From: Rutstroemia sp. NJR-2017a BVV2
Taxonomy: Eukaryota > Ascomycota > Leotiomycetes > Helotiales > Rutstroemiaceae
Assembly: GCA_002946415.1 (NCBI GenBank)
Contig: NJPS01000044.1
Location: 124,001 to 188,000 of the forward strand
Length of the DNA stretch: 64,000 bases
Direction of reading: 5' to 3'
Part shown: in pieces, positions 12,491-24,328 of the stretch
How the letters are laid out: each line of letters starts with the position of its first letter
Numbering within the stretch: the stretch's first letter is position 1
Translations under genes and position numbers: made by a program
The notes under the pieces: generated by a model
The model's input: only the letters and a program-made list of their open reading frames with translations
Database searches by the model: none
Told to the model about the DNA's origin: nothing

Positions 12491-13183
12491 AAAAGAAATT
12501 TCCGAGACAACTCGTGTAGAGACTTAACCGCACGGCAACAAGTCAAAGATTTCGATTGGGAGATATAAGCTTTATAAATCCGAGCGGCCGTCACAACAAT
12601 CTATAATAGCATTAATGTTATTAGATCTTCGCATGATAGCGCACAGTCGCCTGATACCTCTCATTTGCTAGCAGTGCATCGTCTGTGCGTTTTTTCCCGG
12701 GGAGAGCTTGAGGAGAGTTCCAGGACAAGGTTATCTTCAAACCTCTTGAGCTCTAGATACTGGCCTAGATTTACCGAATCCAGCCAATGGTATTTCATTA
12801 CGGATTGTTGACTTCCCCACTCGCCCATATCACGTTTCGTGGTTTGTTTGACCGGCGATTTTTCGTCCTATACCGAATCTTCATCGCCATTTGCATGAGA
12901 AGCTCCTTGCTGCTAAGCTTTCTGATAATGCGAGAGATTCTATAACTTACGTTTGTAGTGCCTTTATTTTATTGTCTGTTGCGATCTAAAATTGCTCCGG
13001 AGATCAATATATCGCGGGACGATGCGCTCTTCCGTGGAACCGAAAATTCCTGGGCTTTCCTATCACCTTTATCCTCCTCGATTTCTCTCACTTCTTCTTC
13101 TCCACGGCATCCTTGATGGATCAGCCATTACCGATTTTTTAATGTTTTCTTAATTTCTAGCCGGTTCGTAAGAGTGGGAGAAT
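12491..13183. other. Intergenic region
   Basis: AT-rich spacer. A TTTCTTAATTTCTAG sequence ending at 13160, just before the next ATG, could be the acceptor of a leader intron, so the following gene may have an upstream exon that I could not place. Confidence 0.45.
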
Positions 13184-14242
13184 ATGTATATTCCCTTAAG
13201 AATTCTTAAGAGGGAAGACCAGAGTGAAGATAGTTCATTCGGCACACCTCCGCCGTCGCAATATGATGATCCAGTAAATCCTAATAATGAGCCACCTACC
13301 TCAATTTCTCTAGACCTCCCCGCAGTTCCACGATCGTCTGTTCCCCCAACAGATACTCTTTCCGTGGGTTTGGATCCTCAATTGACCCTCTTCCCCACCA
13401 AAGGTCTCGACCAAGGCGCCGTAATCGGAATCGCGGTTGCTGTCGTCGCTGTCCTGATCCTCGCCCTCGGTATTCTTGATATCTTTATCCTGCCATCCGG
13501 AGTCCGCAGAGCGTTTTCTAGAAAGTCTACCACGAGCGATCCAAAGAAAGAGGAGGAGATATCCCCGCCACCAACTCCACAACCGCGCAAATCTCATGCA
13601 AAATCGAAACCAAAACCTCTGCCTACCATCCCGGAACCAATATACTTCTCGAAAGATATTCGACCATCTTTCAGACGCAATAGCTTCAATTCCGGTTACT
13701 CGTCCCGGTACTCGCGGACTATGTCTTTTGATTCTGGCGTCGGATTGTATGTTTCCGATGCACCGATCTCGAAACCAGGATACGCGAAGAGCATCGCGTC
13801 GACGGTCGGATGGCGGCCTTGGGACGAGGATGCGAGATCGAAAATAACCGCATACAACGGCCCCATAAGACCGGGTATGGGGGTAGGCAGATGGGATGAG
13901 CGGGCGGAGGGGGCGTACGAGGAGTCGATTTATACGATATATGAGGATTTGGATGAGAGGGGAATGGGGAGGGGGCTTGATGATGGGGGAAGAGGAGGAG
14001 GAGGAGGGGAGGGGATGAAAATTAGGAAATACGAGGGGAAGATCAAGCCGGGGATGGGCGTCCAGAAGAGGTTTACGATGGGGGGGTTTGTTAGCGAGGT
14101 GCAGGCGGTGGAGAGGTTTATGCGGATGCAGGAGGAGCGGGAGGAGAGGGATAAGCAGAATTTTGAGATGTATAGACGGTTTTGGAGGAGGAGTAGGAGG
14201 GGGGGTGGGGGTGGTGGAGGGGGTGGGGGGATTAGGATGTGA
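13184..14242 (+). CDS. Single-pass membrane protein with long basic cytosolic tail and poly-Gly end
   Basis: Unrecognised 352-residue protein in one exon. A Pro/Ser/Thr-rich N-terminus of about 75 residues precedes one strong transmembrane helix (GAVIGIAVAVVAVLILALGI, about residues 78-103) and a basic stop-transfer segment (RRAFSRKSTT). The tail is Pro-rich, then repeats a motif: PIRPGMGVGRW and KIKPGMGVQKR. A coiled, Arg/Glu-rich end (MRMQEEREERDK) leads to a run of about ten glycines encoded by G-tracts. The layout, an outer Ser/Thr-rich part, one helix and a disordered tail, resembles fungal surface sensors in general, but no signal peptide is visible, so the true start may be further upstream. 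Codon use turns strongly purine-rich after 13880. Confidence 0.7.
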   Translation: MYIPLRILKREDQSEDSSFGTPPPSQYDDPVNPNNEPPTSISLDLPAVPRSSVPPTDTLSVGLDPQLTLFPTKGLDQGAVIGIAVAVVAVLILALGILDIFILPSGVRRAFSRKSTTSDPKKEEEISPPPTPQPRKSHAKSKPKPLPTIPEPIYFSKDIRPSFRRNSFNSGYSSRYSRTMSFDSGVGLYVSDAPISKPGYAKSIASTVGWRPWDEDARSKITAYNGPIRPGMGVGRWDERAEGAYEESIYTIYEDLDERGMGRGLDDGGRGGGGGEGMKIRKYEGKIKPGMGVQKRFTMGGFVSEVQAVERFMRMQEEREERDKQNFEMYRRFWRRSRRGGGGGGGGGGIRM

Positions 14243-15380
14243 GTAGAAGCGGGGTGGAGGGGAAGGAGATGGACAGCTGGATACCTGGACATCGACTTTG
14301 TAATGAATGATTGGGAGGGAAGGATGGTGTAGATAGTTGAATGAGAACGTCCTTGAGTCGGGGTGTCGGATTGGCCATATGTGTATATATCGATCAGGAT
14401 TGGCGTGCAGGCCCTGCCAACAGATTCATTTAAGAACTTTGAAGACAGTTCTCCTCCCGTCCAGATGTACCCGTCAACTTCTAGCAAAGCTGATAGTGAC
14501 GCCATTTCTGATAGGCACACCAGAGAACACTACTGATCTGCTTAATGTCTCTACGGAGGCTCCTGGGATTGCTCGTGATGACGCACCGAGTTAGAACTTC
14601 TCATCTCATGAATGGAATGCGAGTTGATGTTGATTAGATCTTTTCATGGCTGCAGAAACAGGCCATATCCGGCGGTTTATGGAGTGACCTCTCAAATCCA
14701 AAGTCGAACCGCCTTGGCCCGTCTTGGATAGTGACTGTGTGGCATAATATAGTTGTTCTGTCTCACCCCTTCCCACACTCAACGATAGGCTCTTGCATCT
14801 CCAAGTATGCGATTGATTGTTAGTGCTGCAAAGACTCAGTCCTCAAAACGTACCCAAAGCAGTAAGCACTGCAGTTGCTCTGAAGAAATCGAAGCATTTA
14901 GATTATGTCGATCGTGTAGGCTATCGGTTACTCAATATACCCAGTCTTTTAAGGCAGAATCCAGGGGTTTGCAGGCAGAAGAACGCTAATGTTCCGTGTT
15001 TGGGGACGTGCTTGCTTCTAAGAGGCTTTCCAAGACGCTAAATATTCCTAATCATACTAACACGTGATAATCATGTGCTAGCTGCCTAAACCCCTGGTCA
15101 CGAGTTTAGGCGTCGACCCCGCGTTGATTCACTAATGCTTCGTGATGAAATTAGACGGTGAGAATATGGGAGAACGCGAAGTTTATAAGATGTAAGGCCA
15201 TTCTTCTCATTTCATATATCTCTTTTCTTTCATTCTCATCTGCTTCCTTCCTTTTCACGACATTTCTGCTCGTCGTCTTTTTACCTACAGTGCAGTCTCT
15301 TGCGTACGACGACCAAGGCACGATACAAGTCGGCGACACGCATTCATATAAGTTTCATATCTAATTCTTCATCGTTCACA
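14243..15380. other. Intergenic region and leader of the ankyrin gene
   Basis: No gene supported. Small plus-strand frames near 14810-15040 have no protein character. Bases 15195-15300 are pyrimidine-rich (TTTCTTTCATTCTCATCTGCTTCC type), as is usual for fungal leaders, and lead to the ATG at 15381. Confidence 0.55.
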
Positions 15381-18300
15381 ATGGCAGCCGAGGCTCTTCC
15401 AGAACGACCAGCTCCTCTTGAGCTTCCACCAATCCCAGCACCCGTCAAAGAATTCATCCCGTACCTTTCCCAAAACCCCGATAAATCCATTAGCTCCCTT
15501 GTCGAACCCTTCAAAGCATACGAATCAGAACTTCGCAAATTCTACGCTCAACAACCGGATCATGAAGTTGTCAAAGATGGAGCGGTCAACTTGGTACCAC
15601 TCTTCTCTGGCCATGAAGGTGAACTCAAGATGCGTGCTCGAGACCTTGCATCCGAGACCCAAGAACAGAAAGATAAATATATTATGCCATTGAGAGATAA
15701 CGATCGCAGACCAAATGGCTCACCTGCAGTCGTGGGGTCATTAAAAGATTTCCAGACGAATTTCAATCTTTTCTCGGAATCCTCGCTGGCTGATCTGGAC
15801 TGGAACAATGTCGTTGCGGCTGGTAGTGCGGTTACGACTTCACTTATTCCACTTCCGGAAAAATGGTCGGGCAGCAAGAGAGCTATGAGAGAGTACTACC
15901 ATGAACATCTCGCACCTGCATCAGATGTTGATCTCTTCCTTTACGGCCTTACGGAGGAAGAGGGTCTGGAGAAGATCAAGCAGATTGAAACCAAGATCAA
16001 AGACGCCATTCTGCACGAAACAACAACAATCCGTACCAAGAATGCTATCACCATTGCGAGTCAACATCCTACTCGCCATGTGCAGATTGTTCTTAGACTT
16101 TACGATTCCATCTCGCAGATCATCACCGGATTCGACGTCGATTGTTCTTGCGCAGCCTATGATGGATCGCAAGTTTATCTCAGTCCAAGAGCTGTCGGAG
16201 CATTTGTTACTCAGTGTAATACCATTGACTTGACCAGACGTTCTCCGAGTTACGAAAATCGCTTGAGCAAGTACAGTCATCGAGGGTTTGAGGTCCATTG
16301 GCCAATGTTGGATCGATCAAGGATTGATCCTACTATTTTCGAGCGTTCTTTTGGAAGAACAGAGGGCTTGGCAAGGTTGTTGATCTTGGAGAAGTTACCG
16401 AAACAAGCTGTAAGTTTTCTTTCGGATCATAAATTCGTAGACGTGCTGGTACTGACGCAGAGGAACGCAGGATCGAGAGAATTACATGGACCAGCGACGC
16501 AAGGAACGTGGCAGGCCCTCCTTGAACCGAAGCTTCCGCAATCAACGCAGATTGTATGGTAATCTCAAAGACGAAGAAGAGGACGAGGTGAGAGGCTTAA
16601 GACCAAATATCCTATCTCACTGGCTATGTGTACTAACATAATTTATAGGTCGCTGACTGGGCTGAACAGGACGATATCGCCAACTACCACACTATGACTG
16701 TTCCCTATGGACCGAAATACAATGCGGCAAAGATCAACCGATTACTCTATGCCAAGGATCTTCTACTCAATGCGGAGTGGAGCCAGCCCGAAGATCGCGA
16801 CGTCTATCTACATCGCCATCCATGTTTCTTTGGGACCGCCGAAGAGGTGATCCAGGACTGTTGTGGTTACTGTCCAGTCCCGACTACAGACGAGGAAAAA
16901 GAGGTCGCTGAGAAAGAGAGCAAAACTAACGTCTCTGGTACTCTGAAGTTTATCGTTGATGATCCAGGACGACAAGAGATTGGTAGTTTCAACCCTATCA
17001 CCGATGATGAATGGACAACTATGAGTTATGTTGGCGATACTGCGCGTCTGTGTCAAGCTATTGTAGACGGTGATCTCGAGCATGTACAAGACTGGTGTTC
17101 TCAAGAAGGAGTCGATGTTAACTGTCGAGATTTTACTGGACGCACTCCTCTACATCTGGCTGCTTTGGCTTCCACGCCAGAGATCGTCAAATGTCTTGTA
17201 GACAACGGTGCAAGAATGATCGCCAGATTGGTTGATGGCAGGACTGCTTTGCACATCGCAGCTGCGAGAGGGAATTTGGAGATGATTCGTATCCTGATGG
17301 ATAAGAGTTTGGCCAATGAAGAGGAAGAAGATCAGAAAGAGGAAAGTCGACTCGATGCTAAGAGAAGAGCTGCGGGTATCACACCAGATATTGAAAATGA
17401 ATCTGACAGTGCTTCGGAGATTACGCTTGACAGCGATCAGGAAGCTTCTGACGCTATGACGATGGGTAGTTTCGTCAAGATTCCCAAACAAAGCGAGGAT
17501 GAAGGGGCTAAGGATATTGTAAGTGTTTTTCTTTTGGCATGCAGCTTTTGTTTGCTAACTAATATTTCTAGGCTGATGTACTCGAAGATTCCGAAGAAGA
17601 TCCTGATGTTTATGATATCAATGTCATTGCTTGGGACTATGGCCTCTCCCCACTTCATCTGGCAATCTTGAACGGACATGTTGATGCCATCGAATTACTT
17701 GTTTCAGAATACGGCGCCGATGTTCTTCTTCCTGTAAAACTCGTCCAGCCTGGTACGACGAACTTTAAAGGTGCTGTTATGACCTTGGTTCTCGCTATGT
17801 CGCTTCCGAATGATCAAGCAAAGGAAGTTGTCAAACTTCTGCTTAAGTTGGGTGCGACTTGTAGCCAATCTGATAATAACCACATCACTGCGCTTCATTA
17901 CATTGTCTCGCAGGATAACAGCGATTTAATCGACGTACTATTCGAGAACGATGGTCCCATGGCCAATAGAGTGCTCAATAAACTGGGATTGGTTCATGGA
18001 TGGAGTAAACAGGATACACCACTGACCACATCAGTTGTGTCGCGCCACGACGAGATGGCCTCAAAACTCCTAAAGCTTGGAGCTAAACCGGAGATTCAAT
18101 TCGATGATTGGGTCAAGAACTACATTGCTACACATCCATGGTCCAAGAATATGTCCACAGAGGAAACTCAAAAACAATTCCGGCAGACTGTCATGCAACC
18201 AATCTTTGCTGCAATTTGTCAAGAGTCGCCCGCCATCATAAAAGAGCTTCTTGCACATGGCGCGGATCCTCAAACGCTGACGACTTCTGCTTGGGAAGTC

Positions 18301-20908
18301 ATCAACAATCCTCCAAACACGAGATATGTATGGCAATCACCTGAATCAGTACTGGATGTTATTCGCAATAAACTCAAGACCCTCCGGGAATGGAAAGAAC
18401 CTGTATCAACCCATCAGTATTATAATTGGATATGCGGTTATCAATCTTTCGACTATGAGCCGGAAACCCTTAAAGATGCAGACTTCTACACTGAAGGCAC
18501 GACGCCTGGTACTTACCAGCATTGGTACGCCTTACGGAGCTACCAAATAGAGAAAACTCGAAATGCGGAACATCATGAAGTTTACAGAAAGGCCCTTGAG
18601 GACAGAAAGAAAGAGTTGGAAAAGTACAAGAGTAACCGCGAGGCAATTAAAAAGAGTATCAAGTTGCTCGAGGAAACAGAAAAGGACCTTGTCGCAGCTG
18701 GAGCCAAAACTTTCCGCGAACTATACCCAGAGATTGAGATCAAATACGGTCACCAGAATCATGATTACAGTCATGTTCCCCATCAAAGCACCAAACCCCC
18801 TCCGTATCAGGTATCGCAGAACTTCTTAGTTCCAGATCTGAATGAAAGGAAGCGGAAAGGTTACATCAAGTTGTTTGAAGCAGTTTGGAACAACGATCTC
18901 GAGACAGTCAAGGAGATGACATTGCGCCCTTGGAAGTATGAGGACCATGAACAGCGGCCGTTGAAAATCTCTGTCGGGGATGGGCTCCAGTATCAGCCTT
19001 TCTCCATCGCACTCCTCCGTGGTCACTATGATCTTGCTCGAAAGATTGTGGACATCTGTGTTGCGCAATATAACAATTCCGGAGACGACACATTGCAAAA
19101 GACACGTCAGCGATGGGCGATCGATGTTGATGAGGAGGATTCGGAAAATCTTCCCATTTACTCGGAACTGGTCAGTGACAAATTTACCATCGATGCTTTG
19201 GAAGAAGTGGCAAACACCGTCAAGAGCGATGTCTCGCCGCTGCAAATGATAAGCTTTGTATCTATACAAGGCAGATTCATAGATGGAGAAACCCCAGACA
19301 AGGAAAGAACCGATATGGTGGACCCTTTCATGTATGCTGTGGAGAAAGACGACCTAAAAATGCTTAAGTTCCTGCTAGAGCTCGCTACAGAACAGTCTGC
19401 TCTCCTCGCCAAACACGAGGAAGACCAACGATGTTACAATATTCCTCAGAACGTTTTCTACAAAGCTATCGATCTCGGTCGAACCCAGATGCTGGCAGAA
19501 ATGATCAAGTGTTCTGGTTTTGGTATTCCTTGGACTGAACTGACAACCGCGAGTGGAGTTGAGATCAAGACTAAACCAAGATATTACGAGGGTCTGACGA
19601 TTGGTGGAAAGAAGAGAAAGGACTGGGCTGCACCTCCATCGGGTGCTGTGACGAACAATGCCAGTGAGGAAAGTGTGCCGCCTTTGATTCAAGCAGCCCA
19701 AAGAGGCAGCGTGGAATCCGTTGAATGGTTCATGAGTGACGCCCCTATGAGACGATACAAGGAGTTTGCAGAGGCAAACAAGAGCGACATCAGAGTTCGA
19801 TCGTTGGAGAAAGGAAAGGGCTTCGATAAGAGTGTTTCTCAATGGCTAAACACAAAATGTAAGATCCTCTTGAACATTCCTTGGATCCTCTTTAACTAAC
19901 GCTTATTACAGCCGACCTTCTTCTCCATTCAGCGATTCAATACTCTCCGCGGAAGGATGAAGACCCGAATAAACATCTTAACCTTATCAAGCATATCGTT
20001 TCCGTTTCGCCTGAGTCTATGCTCTCTCATAAATCTTCCAACGGATACTCACCTCTTCACTTGGCTGTTAGCAAAAACAATATTCCAATCATCAAATATC
20101 TACTTTCTGTGGGAGCATCACCTCGTTCCCGCGATAAGGCGAACAGGAACATTATCCACACTTTTGTGTCTATTAGTGCGACTGTCCAGAGCGAGCATCA
20201 GAAGCTTGATGAATTCCTCCAACTATTTGATAAGAAAGACGTCGAGGAAATGATGTTGGAGCGATGCAATGATTATCCAAGTGCACTTACTCCTATGGCA
20301 CTGTGGCTGCAATCAAACTATGCGTCCAAACCGGATGTTCTGGAAGTTATGATGAAGTACTCCACGGGCGAGGAATTAGAGATGATCAACGGTGAAGGTG
20401 ATTTGCCTTTGCATGTGGTATGTCCAATCCTTATTCCTCCTCATCGACTTAATCACTAACCTCTTCTTAGTCCATCAAAAAGAATCTCTTGCACATAACC
20501 CCCTTCCTAATATCCCGCAACCCATCACTCATCCACAGGGAATCCGCCACAGGCCGCACACCCCTCGAAATGTCGCACGATAAATACATAGCCACCTTCC
20601 TGGACTCCCCACCTACTGTCACCAACAACTTCAACTACTCCTCGAACAACCTGGCTAGTTTCACGTTGAGCAGCCAGTGGGGAAGCACGGCGCATGATAA
20701 GGCATCGGAGAAACAGAAGACGAGAGGTGTGTGGGAGGAGTGTTTGAGAGTGCAGGGAGAGTTGAAGAGGAAGCGTGAGGGTGATGCTGATGGTGAGGAT
20801 GCAGGAGGAGATAAGAAGACGGAGGGGAAGAGAAGATTGGTTACGCTGTTTGAGGCGAATGAGGTGGCGAGGAGGTTGGCGAATGGGATGAACCATGGGA
20901 GGGGTTAA
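15381..20908 (+). CDS. Large ankyrin-repeat protein with nucleotidyltransferase-like N-terminus
   Basis: A 1748-residue fungal ankyrin protein in six exons: 15381-16409, 16471-16587, 16649-17518, 17572-19858, 19912-20417 and 20471-20908; all joins keep frame. Residues 140-260 carry a pattern like the nucleotidyltransferase fold: AAGSAV (Gly148-Ser149), then DVDLF (Asp182/Asp184), then GFDVDC (Asp252/Asp254). A conserved block with SPRAVGAF and RRSPSYENRLSKY follows. Ankyrin repeats appear in exon 3 (GRTPLHLAALAS, GRTALHIAAARGN), exon 4 (GLSPLHLAILNGH, ITALHYIVSQDN and others) and exon 5 (GYSPLHLAVSKNN). A coiled-coil segment (RKKELEKYKSNREAIKK) lies in exon 4. The first intron has two near acceptors, 16460 and 16470; only the second keeps the frame. 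Function is unknown; the transferase reading is my inference. Confidence 0.88.
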
Positions 20909-21858
20909 TCCGGCGGGAGGATTCTGAGAGCGAATGGTGTTGATGACTTGATTATGTAGGCAATGGAAGGCAAGTGATGGAGAGGACAAAGAGCTTACTG
21001 TGGACTTTATGAGATATGGATGTCTGATTATTTGATGGATGGACAATGTTGCTGGTCAACTGTATTGCTGTTTTTGCCTTCTCTTACGAGGAATAGCTTG
21101 TCATCATTCTTTAGTAATACATTCATTTGCAAACGGATGAGCTGCCGGTTTGAATATCTGAGAATTTAGCGATGTATGGGTAATTTGCTCCGTCTTCTCT
21201 CTGTTCCGGGCTGATTGATTCATCGCGCTTTTGATATTTTTAGATGATGAGAAAAGGAACATTTACTAGATCATTAACGTTCATCTATCTACAAACAGAT
21301 AATTTAGATTCAGTTTACTTAAAAATCCGATATTCAAACCTCTCAATTTCAACAAACACACCTGCATACCAACAGCCAACCAACCCCACATCACGTTACT
21401 GTAATCTTACATCCCGTCGCGTCGCACCTTCCACTTCACCTTTAGTTTTCATCACTCGCAATCGATCTCCTACATTTCCACACCCATATACTATATACTA
21501 GTTATACCGCAGCATATCGAACACGGCGCAAACATCGTTAGTTTTTCTTCCCTCTTGAAGTTCCTTCTCGTACAATTTTTTTGCGCGCAAGAAATTGTAC
21601 GGTGCGAATCTCCAAAAAACGACGCGAAAAGCGGAGTGGGAAGCGCAATTGCAGCAAACGCGACGAATTGCGGATTTTTTTGACTGGAGGAGTGCGCGCC
21701 GTTTGACACTCTGCAAATAGAGAGGAAGTCTGGTGTCTCGAAGGATCTCATCGACCGCATTTTTCACCTTCGAATAGCACTTATACATACCTACGTACGA
21801 GTTGATACAACGCAAAATCCAAGCATAAGCGCAATCTGAGACAATTCCTCAATCAACT
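20909..21858. other. Intergenic region with leader of the chromodomain gene
   Basis: No gene supported. It contains a near-perfect palindrome at 21569-21601 (listed separately) about 260 bases before the chromodomain start codon. Otherwise AT-rich spacer. Confidence 0.55.
21569..21601. repeat. Near-perfect 33-bp palindrome upstream of the chromodomain gene
   Basis: The outer arms CGTACAATTT and AAATTGTACG are exact reverse complements, and the centre TTGCGCGCAA is itself a perfect palindrome. The arms are separated from the centre by two bases on one side and one on the other. It could fold into a hairpin in the leader RNA or bind a dimeric regulator. Confidence 0.7.
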
Positions 21859-23250
21859 ATGCAGCCGGCGATGGAAAAACAGAACGAAGTGGTGTCCGCA
21901 GAGGCAGGAGAGAAGGCGGTTATAATTGAGACGGAGGTGGTGGAGGTTGTGGAGGAGAAATATGAGGATGAGGATGAGAGTGCGAGTGGAAGTGGACGGG
22001 GGGAGGGATTGGGTGGTAGTCGTAGTGGTAGTGTGGTGACGCCGGGGAAATTGTTTGGGAGGTTGGTTAATTATGTGACGAATTCGGTGGATGCGGGGTC
22101 TGTGGTTGGGGGGAAGGGGAGTGGTGAGGAGGAGGATGAGGAGGATGGTAAGGGGGAGGGGGAGGGTGAGGAGGATGGTAAGGAGGATGGTAAGGGGGAG
22201 GGGGATGTTGATGGTGAGGGTGGGGATGGGAATGGGGATGAGATAGGCGATGAAGATGTGGGTGAAGATGGGGTTGCCGACAAGGGTGAAGACAGTAGTA
22301 AAGACAGTAGCGACGCTAAGGAAGATGAGGGAAACGAAGATGGAGATGAAGGGACTGAAAGCAAGGACAAGGAAGAATCCAACGACGAGATGGAAGAAGA
22401 AGAAGAAGATGAGGACGAAGAGGAAACAGAGGAAGCAGAAGAGGAAATCAAACTCACAAAACCCGTTCCAACCAAGGGAACGCTTCCAAAGGGTCTTAAT
22501 CAACTAGCAAACAAAATGAAGAGACTCGTGGATCAAGAGGAAGAAGCAGAACCTCAGCGAGCCAGCAAGAGAACCAAGACTGTGAAGGAGGCAGAACCCA
22601 AACCGGCGATCAAACCTCCGCCAAAAGCCATCAAGCCTCCGCCAAAAGCCACTCAAAAGAAAGCACCTGTCCAGAAATCAAACGTCAAGAACGGCAGAGC
22701 CGCTACGCGATCACAGAGCGTGGCAGACTCTGACAACGATGTATTAGAGACACGCTACACCCCCCTCAAAATCCACTCCTCCCGCCTCGACAAAGCAGGC
22801 AACACCGAACTACTCGTACAATGGGCAGGTTACCCCCTCGAAGAAGACTGGACTTGGGAGCCTCGCGACAGGCTACAGCAAGACGCTAAGAGTTTCGTAG
22901 AAGCATACGAAAAGGAAACAAATGCGCCTACCAAAAAGGGCAAGGGCAAGGGCAAGGCGAATAAGAAAAAGGCGGAAGAGGTAGTAGAAACGTATGAAGT
23001 TAAGGAGATTTTGGAGAAGAAAGCGATTAAGGGGAAGAATCACTATTTGGTTCGGTGGAAGGGGTTTGAGGCGAAGAAGTGGGATACTTGGGAGGAGGAG
23101 GGGAAGTTGAAGACGGATGTGCCGGGGATGGTGAAGGATTGGGAGGATAAGGTGGAAGGAGAGGGGGCGGGGGCGGGGGCGGGGAAGGCTGATGTAGCTG
23201 CAAATGGGGCGGTTGCGAAGGGTAGGGGAAGACGGAAGAAGAGGGTTTAG
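21859..23250 (+). CDS. Tandem chromodomain protein with long acidic N-terminus
   Basis: A 463-residue nuclear protein in a single exon. Residues about 1-205 are very acidic and repetitive (EEDEEDGKGEGEGEEDGKEDGK type), encoded by GAG/GAT/GGT minisatellite-like DNA. A basic Pro/Lys part (about 235-290) repeats KPPPKAIKPPPKA. Two chromodomains follow: the first at about 295-355 (LLVQWAGYPLEEDWTWEP), the second at about 377-435 (YEVKEILEKK, HYLVRWKGFEAKKWDTWEE). Both keep the aromatic cage pattern (Tyr, Trp, Tyr/Phe), so methyl-lysine reading is plausible. The C-terminus is Gly/Ala-rich and ends with a basic GRGRRKKRV signal. No chromoshadow domain is seen, so it is not a standard HP1. It could be an adaptor on heterochromatin or histone methyl marks. 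Confidence 0.88.
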   Translation: MQPAMEKQNEVVSAEAGEKAVIIETEVVEVVEEKYEDEDESASGSGRGEGLGGSRSGSVVTPGKLFGRLVNYVTNSVDAGSVVGGKGSGEEEDEEDGKGEGEGEEDGKEDGKGEGDVDGEGGDGNGDEIGDEDVGEDGVADKGEDSSKDSSDAKEDEGNEDGDEGTESKDKEESNDEMEEEEEDEDEEETEEAEEEIKLTKPVPTKGTLPKGLNQLANKMKRLVDQEEEAEPQRASKRTKTVKEAEPKPAIKPPPKAIKPPPKATQKKAPVQKSNVKNGRAATRSQSVADSDNDVLETRYTPLKIHSSRLDKAGNTELLVQWAGYPLEEDWTWEPRDRLQQDAKSFVEAYEKETNAPTKKGKGKGKANKKKAEEVVETYEVKEILEKKAIKGKNHYLVRWKGFEAKKWDTWEEEGKLKTDVPGMVKDWEDKVEGEGAGAGAGKADVAANGAVAKGRGRRKKRV

Positions 23251-24234
23251 GGAGATGTCAATATGCGGGCTGAGACGGCCGGTGGCATGACGATGGAGGA
23301 GGGGAAGAAGACGGAATAAAAGGGGACCTGGGGATAAGGGTTCCAGCTTGCTAAATATTTGCTCCTCGATCGGTGACAATAGATTTACGAAACACGCAAT
23401 TTGAATCAATTTGGGCAATGGCGTTGCAGAAATCTGCTTGCATTTGCTTTCGGGCAACTACTGGGTGGTGTATCTGGTTGGTGGTTGATTGTATGCATAT
23501 TTGATGATGAAAAGTCGGATAATATATATAGCTTCATAGGAATGACTTGGATTGTCATACGAATGGTATTTGACTAATGTTGTATCTGGTGCAGGCTGCA
23601 CAGTTACGTGGCATAATATATATCTGCGCTCAAGCAATCTTAAAAGGTGTTTGATCTATATATCGGGAATTGGTCTGCACCTTGTCTCGTCCTATCTTAT
23701 CTCGTTTCGAAAGTATCATCCGGTCCTACGTAGCGCGGGTTGTACGTTTATCTTCTTATTATTATTCTATTATCTAATTTACAGTATGCTTAGATAGATA
23801 ATATATACTATGTTATTGTCTATACCTCTCTCTGTCTGCCTATCTAGAACAATAGACCAAATTCGTATGTTCTATTCACTCAGTCCAATAATACTTATCG
23901 AGGTTGTATTGTTGGGTTTTTAGTTCTAAGTCTCGTTAATTTTACTATGCTCAAGACATAGTCCAAGTTCAACTTCAGCTTCAGCTTCTACTTCGAATCC
24001 AACTTCGGCTTCAGCTTCTGTTCCAAACATCTCAATCACACTCAACTTCAACTTCACCTTAAATCAGCCAAGAGAAGATTCTACTACAGGACATCGTATC
24101 GTCGATCTTAGTCTTCACTACGCCTTCAAAACAAACGAAAGAACAATTTCTGCAGCCAAGTCCGAGCGATCGTGTGGTTCTCTGAGTCCCAATCACATTC
24201 TATCATATCATACTCTACGTATTCTTTGAAATAA
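23251..24234. other. Intergenic region and start of a CT-rich leader
   Basis: The chromodomain 3' end is followed by AT-rich spacer to about 23930. From 23955 to 24060 the sequence repeats CTTCAGCTTC-like units. No open frame with protein character. Confidence 0.5.
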
Positions 24235-24328
24235 GTAAGACTTCCACTTTCATCCCGTTTCATTTCCCTTCTCGCCTGCTTCTCTTGCCCTCCTCTCTCC
24301 TATCTAATCCTGACTTCCAACTATACAG
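24235..24328 (+). other. Probable 5'UTR intron in a CT-rich leader
   Basis: Donor GTAAGA at 24235, branch CCTGAC near 24309 and acceptor TATACAG ending at 24328 fit a fungal intron of 94 bp. Flanking sequence is strongly pyrimidine-rich (24240-24420), as in leaders of highly expressed fungal genes. It precedes the ATG at 24444. Confidence 0.5.

Noticed and set aside
13930..14520. 196-codon minus-strand frame opposite the membrane protein
   Set aside because: Low-complexity Pro/Ser/Leu reading of the G-rich coding strand; no domain or signal.
21853..22503. 216-codon minus-strand frame rich in Leu/Ile/Phe
   Set aside because: It is the complement of the acidic purine repeat of the chromodomain gene.
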